Part shown: positions 36,627 to 45,148 of the stretch, piece by piece
Position numbering within the stretch: the stretch's first letter is position 1
How the letters are laid out: each line of letters begins with the position of its first letter
Source: Rhizobiales bacterium 62-17
Lineage (GTDB): Bacteria; Pseudomonadota; Alphaproteobacteria; Rhizobiales; Beijerinckiaceae
Assembly (NCBI GenBank): GCA_001898965.1
Contig: MKVW01000009.1
Coordinates: forward strand, 842,853 to 906,852
Direction: 5' to 3'
Length of the DNA stretch: 64,000 nucleotides
The notes under the pieces: generated by a model
The model's database searches: none
What the model was told of the DNA's origin: nothing
What the model saw: the letters and a program-made list of their open reading frames with translations, nothing else
Translations under genes and position numbers: made by a program

Positions 36627-37675
36627 TGAGCGGCGCGGCGGCCGCCGGTTTGAACGGATGGGAGGACGGGCTGCGCGCCCGCCATCTCATCCCGTTGTGG
36701 CAAGTGATGCGTGGCATGCTGCCGAGCGAACCAACGCCGCCGGCGGTGGCGCACCATTGGCGCGCTGCCGATTTCAATCCCGATCTCGAGCGCGCCGCCC
36801 GCGAAATTTCGGCCGAGCTCGCCGAGCGTCGCGTGTTGCTGTTCGAAAACCCGTCCTATCCGGGCGAGTCCCGCATCACCGCCACCTTGCACGCCGGCAT
36901 TCAATACCTCTTGCCCGGTGAAACGGCGGCGCCGCATCGTCATGCTCAGTCGGCCTTGCGCTTCATTCTGGAGGGCGCGGGCGCCTATACGGAAGTCGGC
37001 GGCGAACGCTTCACCATGGCAGCGGGCGATCTGATTCTGACGCCGGCTTTTGCCTGGCATGGCCATGGCAATCCCGGCAATGCCGCCGTCGCCTGGCTCG
37101 ACGGTCTCGATCTGCCGATCGTGCGCCTCATGGGCACGACCTTTGCCGAAATGAAGCCGCCGGTCGGTGGCGTCCCGAAAACGCCTGAAGGCGCGGCCAT
37201 GGCCCGTTTCGGCAGCGGCATGCTTCCGGCCGAGCCGCAGGCGATTAGCGTCGCCTCGCCGCGCATTCACTACCCTTACGTGCAGGCGCGTGGCGCGCTG
37301 GCCCAATTGGCCAAGGGCATGCCGGCCGATCCGGTGCACGGCTATCGCCTGGCCTATGCGCATCCGCAGACCGGCGGCCCGATCATGCCGACCATGGCCG
37401 CCTATCTGCAGCTTCTGCCCCAGGGCTTCGCCGGCGGTTTCTATCGCACCACCGAGGCCCTGGTGTTCAGCGTCGCCGAGGGCGAGGGCCGCACCACGGT
37501 CATCGGCCTCGATGGTGCGGAAAAAACATTCACATGGTCGCGACACGACCACTTTGTCATTCCAGGCTGGTTGCGGTTCCGCCACGAGGCAAACCGTGAA
37601 GCTGTTGTGTTCAGTTTCAGCGACAAGCCCTTGCAGCATACAATGGGGCTTTGGCGAGAAGTTCGGGAGCATTGA
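36626..37675 (+). CDS. Gentisate 1,2-dioxygenase-like cupin dioxygenase
   Basis: A 349-residue bicupin. The first cupin carries the Fe-binding cluster His104/His106 (PHRHAQSALRFILEG) and His145/His147 in AFAWHGHG, with the second cupin near residues 235-330. The motif HRHAQSALRF is shared by gentisate, salicylate and 1-hydroxy-2-naphthoate dioxygenases, which open the ring between carboxyl and hydroxyl carbons. Being coupled to an FAH-family hydrolase favours gentisate or a substituted gentisate. It overlaps both neighbours by one base. Confidence 0.87.
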   Translation: MSGAAAAGLNGWEDGLRARHLIPLWQVMRGMLPSEPTPPAVAHHWRAADFNPDLERAAREISAELAERRVLLFENPSYPGESRITATLHAGIQYLLPGETAAPHRHAQSALRFILEGAGAYTEVGGERFTMAAGDLILTPAFAWHGHGNPGNAAVAWLDGLDLPIVRLMGTTFAEMKPPVGGVPKTPEGAAMARFGSGMLPAEPQAISVASPRIHYPYVQARGALAQLAKGMPADPVHGYRLAYAHPQTGGPIMPTMAAYLQLLPQGFAGGFYRTTEALVFSVAEGEGRTTVIGLDGAEKTFTWSRHDHFVIPGWLRFRHEANREAVVFSFSDKPLQHTMGLWREVREH

Positions 37676-38457
37676 TGTCGTCTGCCATATCGTTATCACG
37701 CATCGAAAAGTGGTTCGGCGCCGGCACGGAAGCCGTGCATGCTTTGGCGCCGACGGATCTAGCGGTGGCGGAAGGTGAGTTCGTCGTGCTGCTGGGCCCG
37801 TCGGGCTGCGGCAAGACCACATTACTGCGCATGATCGGCGGTCTGCTGGAACCGACCCGTGGCGCGCTGAAGGTGGAAGACAAGGAATTGTGGAGCCATG
37901 GCGTGCGCCAGGGCCAGGCCCTCTCCGAACTCGGCATGGTCTTTCAGGACGCCAATCTGTTTCCGTGGCTGTCGATCGAGGACAATATCGCGCTGCCGCT
38001 GGAGTTGAAGGGCGTCGGCACGGCCGAGCGCCGCGCCAAGGCGCGGGAGCTGACCAAGCTCGTCGGCATCTCAGGCTTCGAGAAGCGCTGGCCGCGTGAA
38101 TTGTCTGGTGGCATGCGCCAACGCGCCGCCATTGCCCGAGCGCTGTCTTATAATCCCAAGATCCTTTTGATGGACGAGCCGTTCGGCGCGCTCGATGCCA
38201 TGACGCGCGACACGATGAATCTCGAACTGCAGCGCATCTGGATGGAGACGCGCAAGACCATCGTGCTCGTCACCCATTCGATCTCGGAGGCCGTCTTCCT
38301 CGCCGATCGCATCGTACTTCTGTCGCCGCGCCCCGGCCGCATCGACACGATCATCGACGTGCCCATGCCGCGGCCCCGCTCGCTCGACGTGCAGGCGGGC
38401 GAGGACTTTCAGGAGATCGCCAAAATGTTGCGCCATCGTCTGGCGGAGATTTCGTGA
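37675..38457 (+). CDS. ABC transporter ATP-binding protein (NitT/TauT type)
   Basis: A 260-residue ATPase of the SsuB/TauB/NrtD group. Walker A GPSGCGKT is at residues 41-48, then the Q-loop VFQDANLFPWLSIEDNI, signature ELSGGMRQRAAIARAL and Walker B ILLMDEPFGALDAMTRD, all intact. TGATG overlaps on both sides link it to the dioxygenase gene and the permease gene, so transporter and catabolic enzymes form one transcript. The imported solute is likely an aromatic acid or derivative, unproven. Confidence 0.94.
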   Translation: MSSAISLSRIEKWFGAGTEAVHALAPTDLAVAEGEFVVLLGPSGCGKTTLLRMIGGLLEPTRGALKVEDKELWSHGVRQGQALSELGMVFQDANLFPWLSIEDNIALPLELKGVGTAERRAKARELTKLVGISGFEKRWPRELSGGMRQRAAIARALSYNPKILLMDEPFGALDAMTRDTMNLELQRIWMETRKTIVLVTHSISEAVFLADRIVLLSPRPGRIDTIIDVPMPRPRSLDVQAGEDFQEIAKMLRHRLAEIS

Positions 38458-39290
38458 TGAGCGCCGTGAGCAATAACGACATCGTCTCGGCCCCGCCCGC
38501 TGCCGCGCGTCGCAAGCCCATGCGCGAAAGCGTTTTGCCGTGGGTCACCACGCCGCTGTTGCTGGTCGTGCTGATCGGTATCTGGCATTTCTATGTGGCG
38601 GCCACCAATCTGTCGCCGTTCATTTTGCCGGCGCCGGCGAAAGTCTGGGATGCCTGGATCGACATGTTGATGTCGCGCCGCGCCTGGGGCCACACCTTCC
38701 TCACCGTCTATGTCACGGTGATCGGCTTTCTCTGGGCCTTGGTCATCGGCGTCGGTCTCGGCGTGCTCCTCGGCCGCGCCCGCTGGCTGGAGCTGACGCT
38801 CAATCCCTTCATCGTCGCCACCCAGGTCATTCCGAAAGTGGCGCTGTTGCCGCTCTTCATCGTTTGGTTCGGCTTCGGCAACACGCCGAAAGTCATCGTC
38901 GCCGCCGTGCTCGCCTTCTTCCCCATCCTCACCAATACGGTGCTGGGCGTGAAGTCGGTCGATGCCGGCCATAAGGACGTCATGACCAGCCTCAACGCGA
39001 CGAACTGGCAGATTTTCCGCCGTCTCGAATTGCCCTCGTCCTTGCCCTACATCATCACCGGCATGGAAGTCGGCATCGTGCTGGCGATCATCGGCGCCAT
39101 CGTCGGCGAATATCTCGGCGGCAACGCCGGCCTCGGCTTCATGCTGGTTTCGAAAATGAACGGCTATGAGACCGACGGTCTGTTCGCCGTCATCATTCAG
39201 ATGACCCTGCTGGGCTTCTTCTTCTATTTCGCCACCGGCGCGCTCAGGCGCTTCCTCATTCCGTGGCATCAGTCGGTCAATCTCAAATAA
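38457..39290 (+). CDS. ABC transporter permease (NitT/TauT type)
   Basis: A 277-residue inner-membrane protein with about six helices and the EAA-loop of the SsuC/TauC family (MTSLNATNWQIFRRLELPSSLPYIITGMEVG). The LPLFIVWFGFGNTPKVIVAAVLAFFPILTNT segment is family-typical. ATG at 38457 gives the usual TGATG overlap; a GTG one codon upstream is possible. Works with the ATPase and receptor on either side. Confidence 0.94.
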   Translation: MSAVSNNDIVSAPPAAARRKPMRESVLPWVTTPLLLVVLIGIWHFYVAATNLSPFILPAPAKVWDAWIDMLMSRRAWGHTFLTVYVTVIGFLWALVIGVGLGVLLGRARWLELTLNPFIVATQVIPKVALLPLFIVWFGFGNTPKVIVAAVLAFFPILTNTVLGVKSVDAGHKDVMTSLNATNWQIFRRLELPSSLPYIITGMEVGIVLAIIGAIVGEYLGGNAGLGFMLVSKMNGYETDGLFAVIIQMTLLGFFFYFATGALRRFLIPWHQSVNLK

Positions 39291-39326
39291 GCGGCAGAAG
39301 CCGTCTACAAGCGAGGGGAGCAAGAG

Positions 39327-40334
39327 ATGATGGATAGGCGTAAACTGATCAAAACATCCGCAGCTGCTGCGGCGGCCGCGCCGTTTGGCTTCCCGGCCAT
39401 TCTGCGGGCGCAGGCGCGCGATCAAGTTTCTCTAATGACGCCCTTCGGTTTCATTCCCGATTTCATCGAAATGATGAATGCGGTCTCGGGCGGCCATTTC
39501 GCCAAGCAGAATCTCGATGCCAAGATCATCGGCGGGCAGGGCGGCGCCCAGGCGATGCAACAGCTCGTCGTTGGCCAGGTCGACATTCTGCGCGCCGCCA
39601 GCCTCGACGTGATGCTCGCCAAGGGCCAGACAAATGTGCCGCTGGTGGCGATCGCCACCATCTATCAAGGCGGCACGTTCCACATGATCAGTCCGAAGTC
39701 GAAGCCGATCGAAAAGGCCGAGGACTTGAAGGGCAAGACCGTGGGTCTCGTGACGCGCGGCGGCACCAGCGACATTCTGCTCGACCTGGTGTTGGCCAAG
39801 GCCGGCCTCAAGCCCGATGACGTGAAGCGCGAAGCCACCGGCAACAGCCCGGGTGCGATGCAATTCGTCAAGCAGGGCCGCGTCGATTGCTTCTTCGGCT
39901 CGCTGCTGGTCGTCATCGCACTGCAGAACATGAAGGAAGATATCGTCGCCTGGTCGATCGACCGCTACGCGCCGATGCCGGGCCAGACTTATGTGGTCAC
40001 TCAGCAGACGGCGGAGAAGAAGCCGGATGTCTTGACCCGCGCCGTGCGCGCTTTGCGCGCCTCGGCCGAGGAAATGGTGGCGCAGCCGTTGAAGCCGATC
40101 TTCGAGCGCGCCGCCAAGGATTTCGAAATCCCCGGCCTGCGCGATATCGACAGCGTGGTCGCCCAGGAAAAAGCGACCATCGACCAGCTCTGGCTGTCGG
40201 AAGGGCGCGAGAACCTGATGCGCAACGTGCCGAAGCTTTGGCAGGCTGGCGTCAGCGCCTTGCGCGAGAACAAGATCGGCAATCCCGGCGAGGCCGAGAC
40301 GCTCTACACCAACAAATTCCTCGACGCGAAATAG
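39327..40334 (+). CDS. ABC transporter substrate-binding protein (NMT1/SsuA-like)
   Basis: A 335-residue periplasmic receptor. MMDRRKLIKTSAAAAAAAPFGFPAILRAQ is a Tat-type signal. The mature protein is of the NitT/TauT receptor class: QLVVGQVDILRAASLDVMLAKGQ, TVGLVTRGGTSDILLDLVLAKAGLKPDDV. It closes the FAH-dioxygenase-ABC operon, 36 bp after the permease, and is followed by a terminator. Ligand unknown. Confidence 0.93.
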   Translation: MMDRRKLIKTSAAAAAAAPFGFPAILRAQARDQVSLMTPFGFIPDFIEMMNAVSGGHFAKQNLDAKIIGGQGGAQAMQQLVVGQVDILRAASLDVMLAKGQTNVPLVAIATIYQGGTFHMISPKSKPIEKAEDLKGKTVGLVTRGGTSDILLDLVLAKAGLKPDDVKREATGNSPGAMQFVKQGRVDCFFGSLLVVIALQNMKEDIVAWSIDRYAPMPGQTYVVTQQTAEKKPDVLTRAVRALRASAEEMVAQPLKPIFERAAKDFEIPGLRDIDSVVAQEKATIDQLWLSEGRENLMRNVPKLWQAGVSALRENKIGNPGEAETLYTNKFLDAK

Positions 40335-40355
40335 CAAGAAGCCACGCATTTGCGA

Positions 40356-40386
40356 AACCGCCGCGTCATGCGCGGCGGTTTTTTAT
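40356..40386 (+). terminator. Rho-independent terminator of the gentisate-type operon
   Basis: Ten-base arms AACCGCCGCG and CGCGGCGGTT around TCATG, with a T-run TTTTTTA directly after. It lies 22 bp beyond the receptor stop codon and separates it from the convergent IclR gene. Confidence 0.92.
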
Positions 40387-40399
40387 TGGCTGCGAGCGA

Positions 40400-41116
40400 T
40401 CAGCTATAGGTCAAATAGGTGCTGCCGAAGCGCTTCGAGAGCGCTTGCGCCGCCTTGATGATGACGCCCTCCAACCGTTTCAGGGTCATGTCATCGATGC
40501 GGCTTCTCGGTCCACTGAGAACGATGGCGCCCGCCAGTTCGCCGCCGCCCTTGAACACAGGCGCCGCGATCGCCGCCACCCCGTTGCTCACCTCCGCCAG
40601 GCTGATCGAATAGCCCGCCTTGCGAATTTGCGCGTGCCGCGGGCTTTTGCCGCCCGAGAACGCCTCCAGCACATGCCCCGCGGCGCCGAATTTCAGCGGA
40701 ATGACGTCCCCGACCATCACATGGTCGCGCAGCCGGTGGTGCGATTCGATGCGATAGAGGCACACGCGATTGTCGCCATTGCGGATGTTGAAACAGGCGC
40801 TTTCGCCGGTTTCCTCGACGAGTTCGCGCAGCGCCGGCAGGATCAGTTCGGCGGGCTCGACGGCTTCCTGATGCAGCCGCGCCAACTGCAGCGTGGCCGC
40901 GCCGACATAATAGTGCCCGCTGCCGCTGCGAGCCAAAAAGCCTGCCACTTCAAGCGTCTGGCACAGGCGAAGGATGGTGCTTTTGTAGAGGCCCGTCGCC
41001 GCCGCGAGGTCGACCAGCGTCATGCGTGGGCGCTCGGTCGTGAAGGCCTGCAAAACACTCAAAGCGCGCTCGACGGAGGCCACGTGCTTGGCCTCGGCAT
41101 CATCGACCTGGGTCAT
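40400..41116 (-). CDS. IclR family transcriptional regulator
   Basis: A 238-residue regulator. The N-terminal winged helix (ALSVLQAFTTERPRMTLVDLAAATGLYKSTILRLCQTLEVAGFLARSGSGHYYVG, given as a domain) precedes the IclR effector domain with VGDVIPLKFGAAGHVLEAF and GVAAIAAPVFKGGGELAGAI. The start at 41116 has GGGAGG eight bases upstream. It is divergent from a TctC-like receptor gene, with two similar elements between them that it probably binds. The effector is probably an aromatic acid, as in other IclR proteins, unproven. Confidence 0.9.
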   Translation of the reverse strand: MTQVDDAEAKHVASVERALSVLQAFTTERPRMTLVDLAAATGLYKSTILRLCQTLEVAGFLARSGSGHYYVGAATLQLARLHQEAVEPAELILPALRELVEETGESACFNIRNGDNRVCLYRIESHHRLRDHVMVGDVIPLKFGAAGHVLEAFSGGKSPRHAQIRKAGYSISLAEVSNGVAAIAAPVFKGGGELAGAIVLSGPRSRIDDMTLKRLEGVIIKAAQALSKRFGSTYLTYS

Positions 41117-41144
41117 TTGGATACCCTCCCGGCACATCCATTTC

Positions 41145-41223
41145 AGAACATTGTTCTATTTTCTTGCATGAAGGGGCGCCATTCTGTAAATAGCCGGCAA
41201 ATTAGAATGATGTTCTATTTTCT
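41145..41223. promoter_or_regulatory. Two direct copies of a 20-bp operator-like element
   Basis: AGAACATTGTTCT followed by ATTTTCT at 41145-41164, and AGAATGATGTTCT followed by ATTTTCT at 41204-41223. The first is a perfect 6-1-6 palindrome (AGAACA-T-TGTTCT); the second is imperfect. They start 59 bp apart, one next to each divergent gene (IclR start at 41116, receptor start at 41234). The arrangement fits an IclR-type operator pair for autoregulation and activation. Confidence 0.7.
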
Positions 41224-41233
41224 GGGAGGTCAC

Positions 41234-42268
41234 ATGAGCTTGAGGAAGCTGGCGTTCCGTTGCTTCGCCGTTTTGCCGTTGTGCATGCCATTGGCTTCGG
41301 CCGCCTGGGCGCAGCAGCCGGGCTTTTACAAGGGCAAGACGATCACCATCGTCGTCGGCTTCTCGCCCGGCGGCGGCTATGATCTCAGCGCCCGCACGAT
41401 CAGCCGTTTCATCGGCAAATATATCGACGGCAACCCGACGGTCGTGGTGCAGAACATGCCCGGCGCCGGCAGCCTCTCCGCCATCAATTACCTCGCCAAC
41501 ATCGCGCCGAAGGACGGCACCTATCTTGGCACCTTCTCGCGCGGCATCCCGTTCGAGCCGCTTGTCGGCAACAAGAGCGCGCAGTTTGATCCGCGCAAGC
41601 TGAGCTGGATCGGCAGCCCCAGCCGCGAGACCAATGTGATGTTCGTGCGTCAAGCCTCGCGCGCCAAAAGCATCGACGATCTGAAGACCGAGGAAGTCGT
41701 GATCGCGACCACCGGCGGGGGTGCCGACACCGCGACCTTCCCGCGGATCATCAATACGATCTTCAAGACCAAGCTGAAAATCGTCACCGGCTATCCCGGC
41801 GCCACGGAAACGCTGCTCGCCGTCGATCGCGGCGAGGCCGACGGCATGGCCGGGCTTTCGTGGGGTTATCTCAAGGCGAGCCGTCCGGCGTGGATCAAGC
41901 AGCAGCAAATCCGCATCTTGATGCAGCTCGGTCTCACCAAAGCCCCCGATTTGGAAAATGTGCCGTCCGCTTTGGACCTTGTCACCGATGAGGATGACCG
42001 CCAGTTGCTGTCGTTCTTCCTGGCCCGGCTCGCCATCGCCTGGCCGTTGGCGGCACCGCCGAACGTGCCGGCCGATCGCGTCGAGATGCTGCGCACGGCG
42101 TTCGAAAAAATGACGAAGGATGCCGATTTCATTGCCGAGGCCGAACGCCAATCGATCGACGTATCGCCGGTGTTCGGCGACGAGATCGCCAGCATCCTGG
42201 CGAAGGTCTATGCCACGCCTCCGGCGGTTCTCGAACGCGCGCGTCAGATTTCCGAAGCGGCCCGTTAG
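41234..42268 (+). CDS. Tripartite tricarboxylate transporter receptor (TctC/Bug-like)
   Basis: A 344-residue periplasmic receptor with a Sec signal (MSLRKLAFRCFAVLPLCMPLASAAWAQQ). Motifs: GKTITIVVGFSPGGGYDLSARTISRFIG, VVVQNMPGAGSLSAINYLANIAPKDGTYLGTF. It is a divergent TctC/Bug relative with a longer C-terminal segment than the other receptors here. GGGAGGTCAC precedes the ATG at 41234; a much longer in-frame open frame to 39887 runs antisense-like through other genes and is spurious. Controlled by the IclR gene. Confidence 0.9.
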   Translation: MSLRKLAFRCFAVLPLCMPLASAAWAQQPGFYKGKTITIVVGFSPGGGYDLSARTISRFIGKYIDGNPTVVVQNMPGAGSLSAINYLANIAPKDGTYLGTFSRGIPFEPLVGNKSAQFDPRKLSWIGSPSRETNVMFVRQASRAKSIDDLKTEEVVIATTGGGADTATFPRIINTIFKTKLKIVTGYPGATETLLAVDRGEADGMAGLSWGYLKASRPAWIKQQQIRILMQLGLTKAPDLENVPSALDLVTDEDDRQLLSFFLARLAIAWPLAAPPNVPADRVEMLRTAFEKMTKDADFIAEAERQSIDVSPVFGDEIASILAKVYATPPAVLERARQISEAAR

Positions 42269-42293
42269 CTCTTCAACCCTTGAAGAAAGCGCG

Positions 42294-42377
42294 CCGTCAT
42301 TGCGAGCGCAGCGAAGCAATCCATGCCCCTGCTAATCATCCTGGATTGCTTCGTCGCTACGCTCCTCGCAATGACGG
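42294..42377. repeat. Palindromic intergenic repeat, copy A
   Basis: Ends CCGTCATTGCGAGCG...GAAGCAATCCA and TGGATTGCTTCG...CTCGCAATGACGG are inverted copies of about 25 bp with an 18-bp variable centre. Copies B and C lie at 44021 and 52068. No open reading frame; a typical non-coding alphaproteobacterial repeat. Confidence 0.85.
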
Positions 42378-42426
42378 TGGTCAATTCGCCAATCATGAAC
42401 CGCTCTAGATCCTCAGAGAAGACATC

Positions 42427-44013
42427 GTGAAAAATCACTATCAGACAATTATCGTCGGCGGTGGTCCTGTTGGCGTTGGCCTTGCGATCGAGCTGGGGCT
42501 CAGAGGCATTTCCTGTCTCCTGGTCGAGCCACGAAAAACCCTGAGCAAGGTGCCCAAGGGGCAAAACCTCACCCAGCGCACACTCGAACATTTCGCCACA
42601 TGGGGTTTGGAGAAGGAGCTGCGCGCGGCACGTCTGATGCCGACAGGCTATCCCATCGGCGAACTGACCGCCTATGGCGATCTGATGAGTGATTATTGGC
42701 ATGCGCCGGCCGGCCGCGAAATCGTCCGTCCGTTCTATTCGCAAGACAATGAGCGTCTGCCCCAATATCGCATGGAAGAAGTCCTGCGAAACAAGGCGGC
42801 GACACTGCCGTCGGTGGATACGCTTTTCGGTTGGGAAGCTGGCCGCCTGTCGCAAGATGAATCCCAGGTGCGGGTCGAACTGCGCTCGGTCGAGACCGAC
42901 GAACAAGCCACGGTGAGTTGCGATTATCTTGTCGGTTGCGACGGTGCCCATTCGACCGTCCGCACGCAGCTTGGGATCGAGCGCAGCAAGCAGGACTACG
43001 AGCAGAACATGCTGCTTGCGGTCTTCCGCTCGTCAGATCTGAGCCAAAGGCTTGAACGCTTCCCGCAACGGTCGACCTATCGTGTGCTCAAGCCGGAGCT
43101 AAAAGGCTATTGGCAGTTCTTCGGCCGCATTTCAGAACCGGATGAATGGTTCTTTCATGCGCCCGTGCCGATGGAAGCGAACCTTGAGAGTTTCGATGCC
43201 CTTGGGCTCATTCGCCAAGCCGCTGGATTCGAATGCCACTGCGACTTCGAACATCTGTCGTTCTGGAAGATGCGCGTCGCGGTCGCTGAACACTATCAAA
43301 AGGGCCGCGTCTTTATCGCTGGCGATGCGGCGCACAGCCATCCGCCCTATGGTGGCTTTGGATTGAACAACGGCTTAGAAGACGTCAGAAATCTCGGCTG
43401 GAAGCTCGCCGCGCGCCTCAACGGCTGGGGCACGGATCGCCTTCTTGAAAGCTATAGCATCGAGCGCCGCCCCGTGTTCTGGGAAACGGCTGATGATTTC
43501 ATCACCGCCCGCATCAAGCGCGATGCGGCCTTTCTCGATCGCTACAATCCGACCGTCGATAAGGCCGAATTCGAAACCGCATGGCATGCGCGCGAGACGG
43601 ATATCGGATCGCGCTTCCAGCAATATGAGCCAAACTATGAAGGCTCCACTGTGATGTTCGGCCCGGAAGGCGGCGTCAATTCCGCGCACGGGACCCATGC
43701 CGTACGCGCCCGCGCCGGGCATCATCTCGCACCCGTCGCGATGTCCTCGGGGGCGAGCAGTTTCGAGGCGCTGGGGAACGACTTCACGCTTCTCGCGTTT
43801 GACGCGCCGGAAAACACGGTCGCTGCCTTTACGGCGGCAGCCGAAAATCTGCACGTTCCGCTGAAGATCGTCAGGGACGACCAGCAATCAAATCGCGCCG
43901 ACTATGCGGCCCGGCTGATCCTCGTGCGTCCCGATCAATATGTGGTTTGGCATGCCGATGTGCTGAACGAGGATGCGGCTGCCGTGCTTGCAAAAGTCGT
44001 GGGACAGCACTGA
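42427..44013 (+). CDS. FAD-dependent aromatic hydroxylase (group A flavin monooxygenase)
   Basis: A 528-residue monooxygenase of the PHBH/MhpA fold. The FAD ADP-binding GGGPVGVG is at residues 11-18, the DG motif CDGAHSTVR at 171-179, and the GD motif GDAAHSHPPYGGFGLNNGLEDV at 299-320, all intact. Such NAD(P)H-dependent enzymes hydroxylate phenols to catechols. A C-terminal thioredoxin-like domain follows. It sits between two copies of the palindromic repeat and next to the meta-cleavage operon, so it is the likely ring-activating enzyme; the substrate is not known. Start is GTG. Confidence 0.9.
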   Translation: MKNHYQTIIVGGGPVGVGLAIELGLRGISCLLVEPRKTLSKVPKGQNLTQRTLEHFATWGLEKELRAARLMPTGYPIGELTAYGDLMSDYWHAPAGREIVRPFYSQDNERLPQYRMEEVLRNKAATLPSVDTLFGWEAGRLSQDESQVRVELRSVETDEQATVSCDYLVGCDGAHSTVRTQLGIERSKQDYEQNMLLAVFRSSDLSQRLERFPQRSTYRVLKPELKGYWQFFGRISEPDEWFFHAPVPMEANLESFDALGLIRQAAGFECHCDFEHLSFWKMRVAVAEHYQKGRVFIAGDAAHSHPPYGGFGLNNGLEDVRNLGWKLAARLNGWGTDRLLESYSIERRPVFWETADDFITARIKRDAAFLDRYNPTVDKAEFETAWHARETDIGSRFQQYEPNYEGSTVMFGPEGGVNSAHGTHAVRARAGHHLAPVAMSSGASSFEALGNDFTLLAFDAPENTVAAFTAAAENLHVPLKIVRDDQQSNRADYAARLILVRPDQYVVWHADVLNEDAAAVLAKVVGQH

Positions 44014-44020
44014 GGGATCA

Positions 44021-44096
44021 CCGTCATTGCGAGCGAAGCGAAGCAATCCAGGTTTGCTCCTGGATTGCTTCGTCGCTGTGCTCCTCGCAATGACGG
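44021..44096. repeat. Palindromic intergenic repeat, copy B
   Basis: Shortest copy of the CCGTCATTGCGAG...CTCGCAATGACGG element. Arms GAAGCAATCCAG and CTGGATTGCTTC flank a 7-bp centre, so the transcript could fold into one long stem. It lies between the convergent hydroxylase and aldolase genes and could serve as a terminator-like element. Confidence 0.85.
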
Positions 44097-44116
44097 CAGG
44101 CGCTCAGTGAAGCGCC

Positions 44117-45148
44117 CTATTTTTTCTGTGCTTTCGCCAAATCCAGCGCCACGTCGACGATCATGTCCTCCTGACCGCCGACCATGCGCCGGCGGCCGAG
44201 CTCGACCAGGATCGAGCGCACGTCGAGCCCATGGCTGGCGGCGGCATTTTCCGCGTGGCGCAGGAAGCTCGAATAGACGCCGGCATAGCCGAGGCTGAGG
44301 GTTTCGCGGTCAACGCGCACGGCACGATCTTGCAACGGGCGCACCAGGTCTTCGGCCGCGTCCATCAGCGCGAAGAGATCGCAGCCATTGGCGAAGCCAT
44401 ATCGCTCCATCACCGCGATAAGCGCTTCGAGCGGCGCATTGCCGGCGCCCGCACCCATGCCCGCGAGGCTGGCATCGACACGGCTCGCACCCAGTTCCAG
44501 CGCCGCGATCGTATTGGCGACGCCAAGCGACAGGTTTTGATGGGCGTGCATGCCGGTCTGCGTTTCCGGTTTCAGACTGTCGTTGAACCGCTGGAAGCGT
44601 TCCGCGACGCCGGCCATGGTGAGGGCGCCGCCGGAATCGACCACATAGACGCACTGGGCGCCATAGCTCTCCATCAGCTTGGCTTGGCCCGCAAGCGCCT
44701 GCGGCTCGAGCATATGCGACATCATCAGGAAGCCCGACACATCCATGCCGAGCTTGCGCGCCGCCTCGATATGCTGCGCGGCGACATCCGCCTCGCTGCA
44801 ATGGGTGGCGACGCGCACGGAGCGGGCGCCGGCGGCATAGGCATCTTTGAGATCGTGAATGGTGCCGATGCCCGGAATGAGCAAAGTGGTGACAACAGCC
44901 TGTTTCACCACCGAGGCGGAGGCCTCGATCCATTCAAGATCGGTGCGTTCGCCGAAACCGTAGTTGAAACTGCTGCCCGACAGGCCATCGCCATGGGCGA
45001 TCTCGATGGCGGAGACGCCAGCACGGTCGAGCGCACCGGCGATCTGCCTCACTTGGTCGATCGTATAGCGGTGGCGGATGGCATGCATGCCGTCGCGCAG
45101 GGTCACATCCTGCACATAGACCGATCGTGACGGATTGAAATCAGGCAT
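44117..45148 (-). CDS. mhpE: 4-hydroxy-2-oxovalerate aldolase
   Basis: Splits 4-hydroxy-2-oxovalerate into pyruvate and acetaldehyde. The 343-residue protein has the DRE-TIM motif [65 protein letters not shown] and [12 protein letters not shown], standard for MhpE/BphI/DmpG. It forms a channelling complex with the acylating dehydrogenase, whose gene overlaps it by 8 bp. It is the last gene of the leftward meta-cleavage operon. Confidence 0.97.
   Translation of the reverse strand: MPDFNPSRSVYVQDVTLRDGMHAIRHRYTIDQVRQIAGALDRAGVSAIEIAHGDGLSGSSFNYGFGERTDLEWIEASASVVKQAVVTTLLIPGIGTIHDLKDAYAAGARSVRVATHCSEADVAAQHIEAARKLGMDVSGFLMMSHMLEPQALAGQAKLMESYGAQCVYVVDSGGALTMAGVAERFQRFNDSLKPETQTGMHAHQNLSLGVANTIAALELGASRVDASLAGMGAGAGNAPLEALIAVMERYGFANGCDLFALMDAAEDLVRPLQDRAVRVDRETLSLGYAGVYSSFLRHAENAAASHGLDVRSILVELGRRRMVGGQEDMIVDVALDLAKAQKK

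Noticed and set aside
36497..37822. 441-residue minus-strand open frame over the gentisate-type cupin
   Set aside because: Antisense shadow; the plus-strand cupin and FAH genes have clear motifs and overlapping start/stop codons.
39887..42268. 793-residue open frame joining the ABC receptor region to the TctC-like receptor
   Set aside because: The frame crosses the genuine ABC receptor gene in another frame, a terminator and the antisense IclR gene; only the part from 41234, with GGGAGG and a signal peptide, is a gene.
44117..44933. Additional frames over the aldolase gene
   Set aside because: The Arg/Cys-rich content is typical of alternative frames of GC-rich genes.
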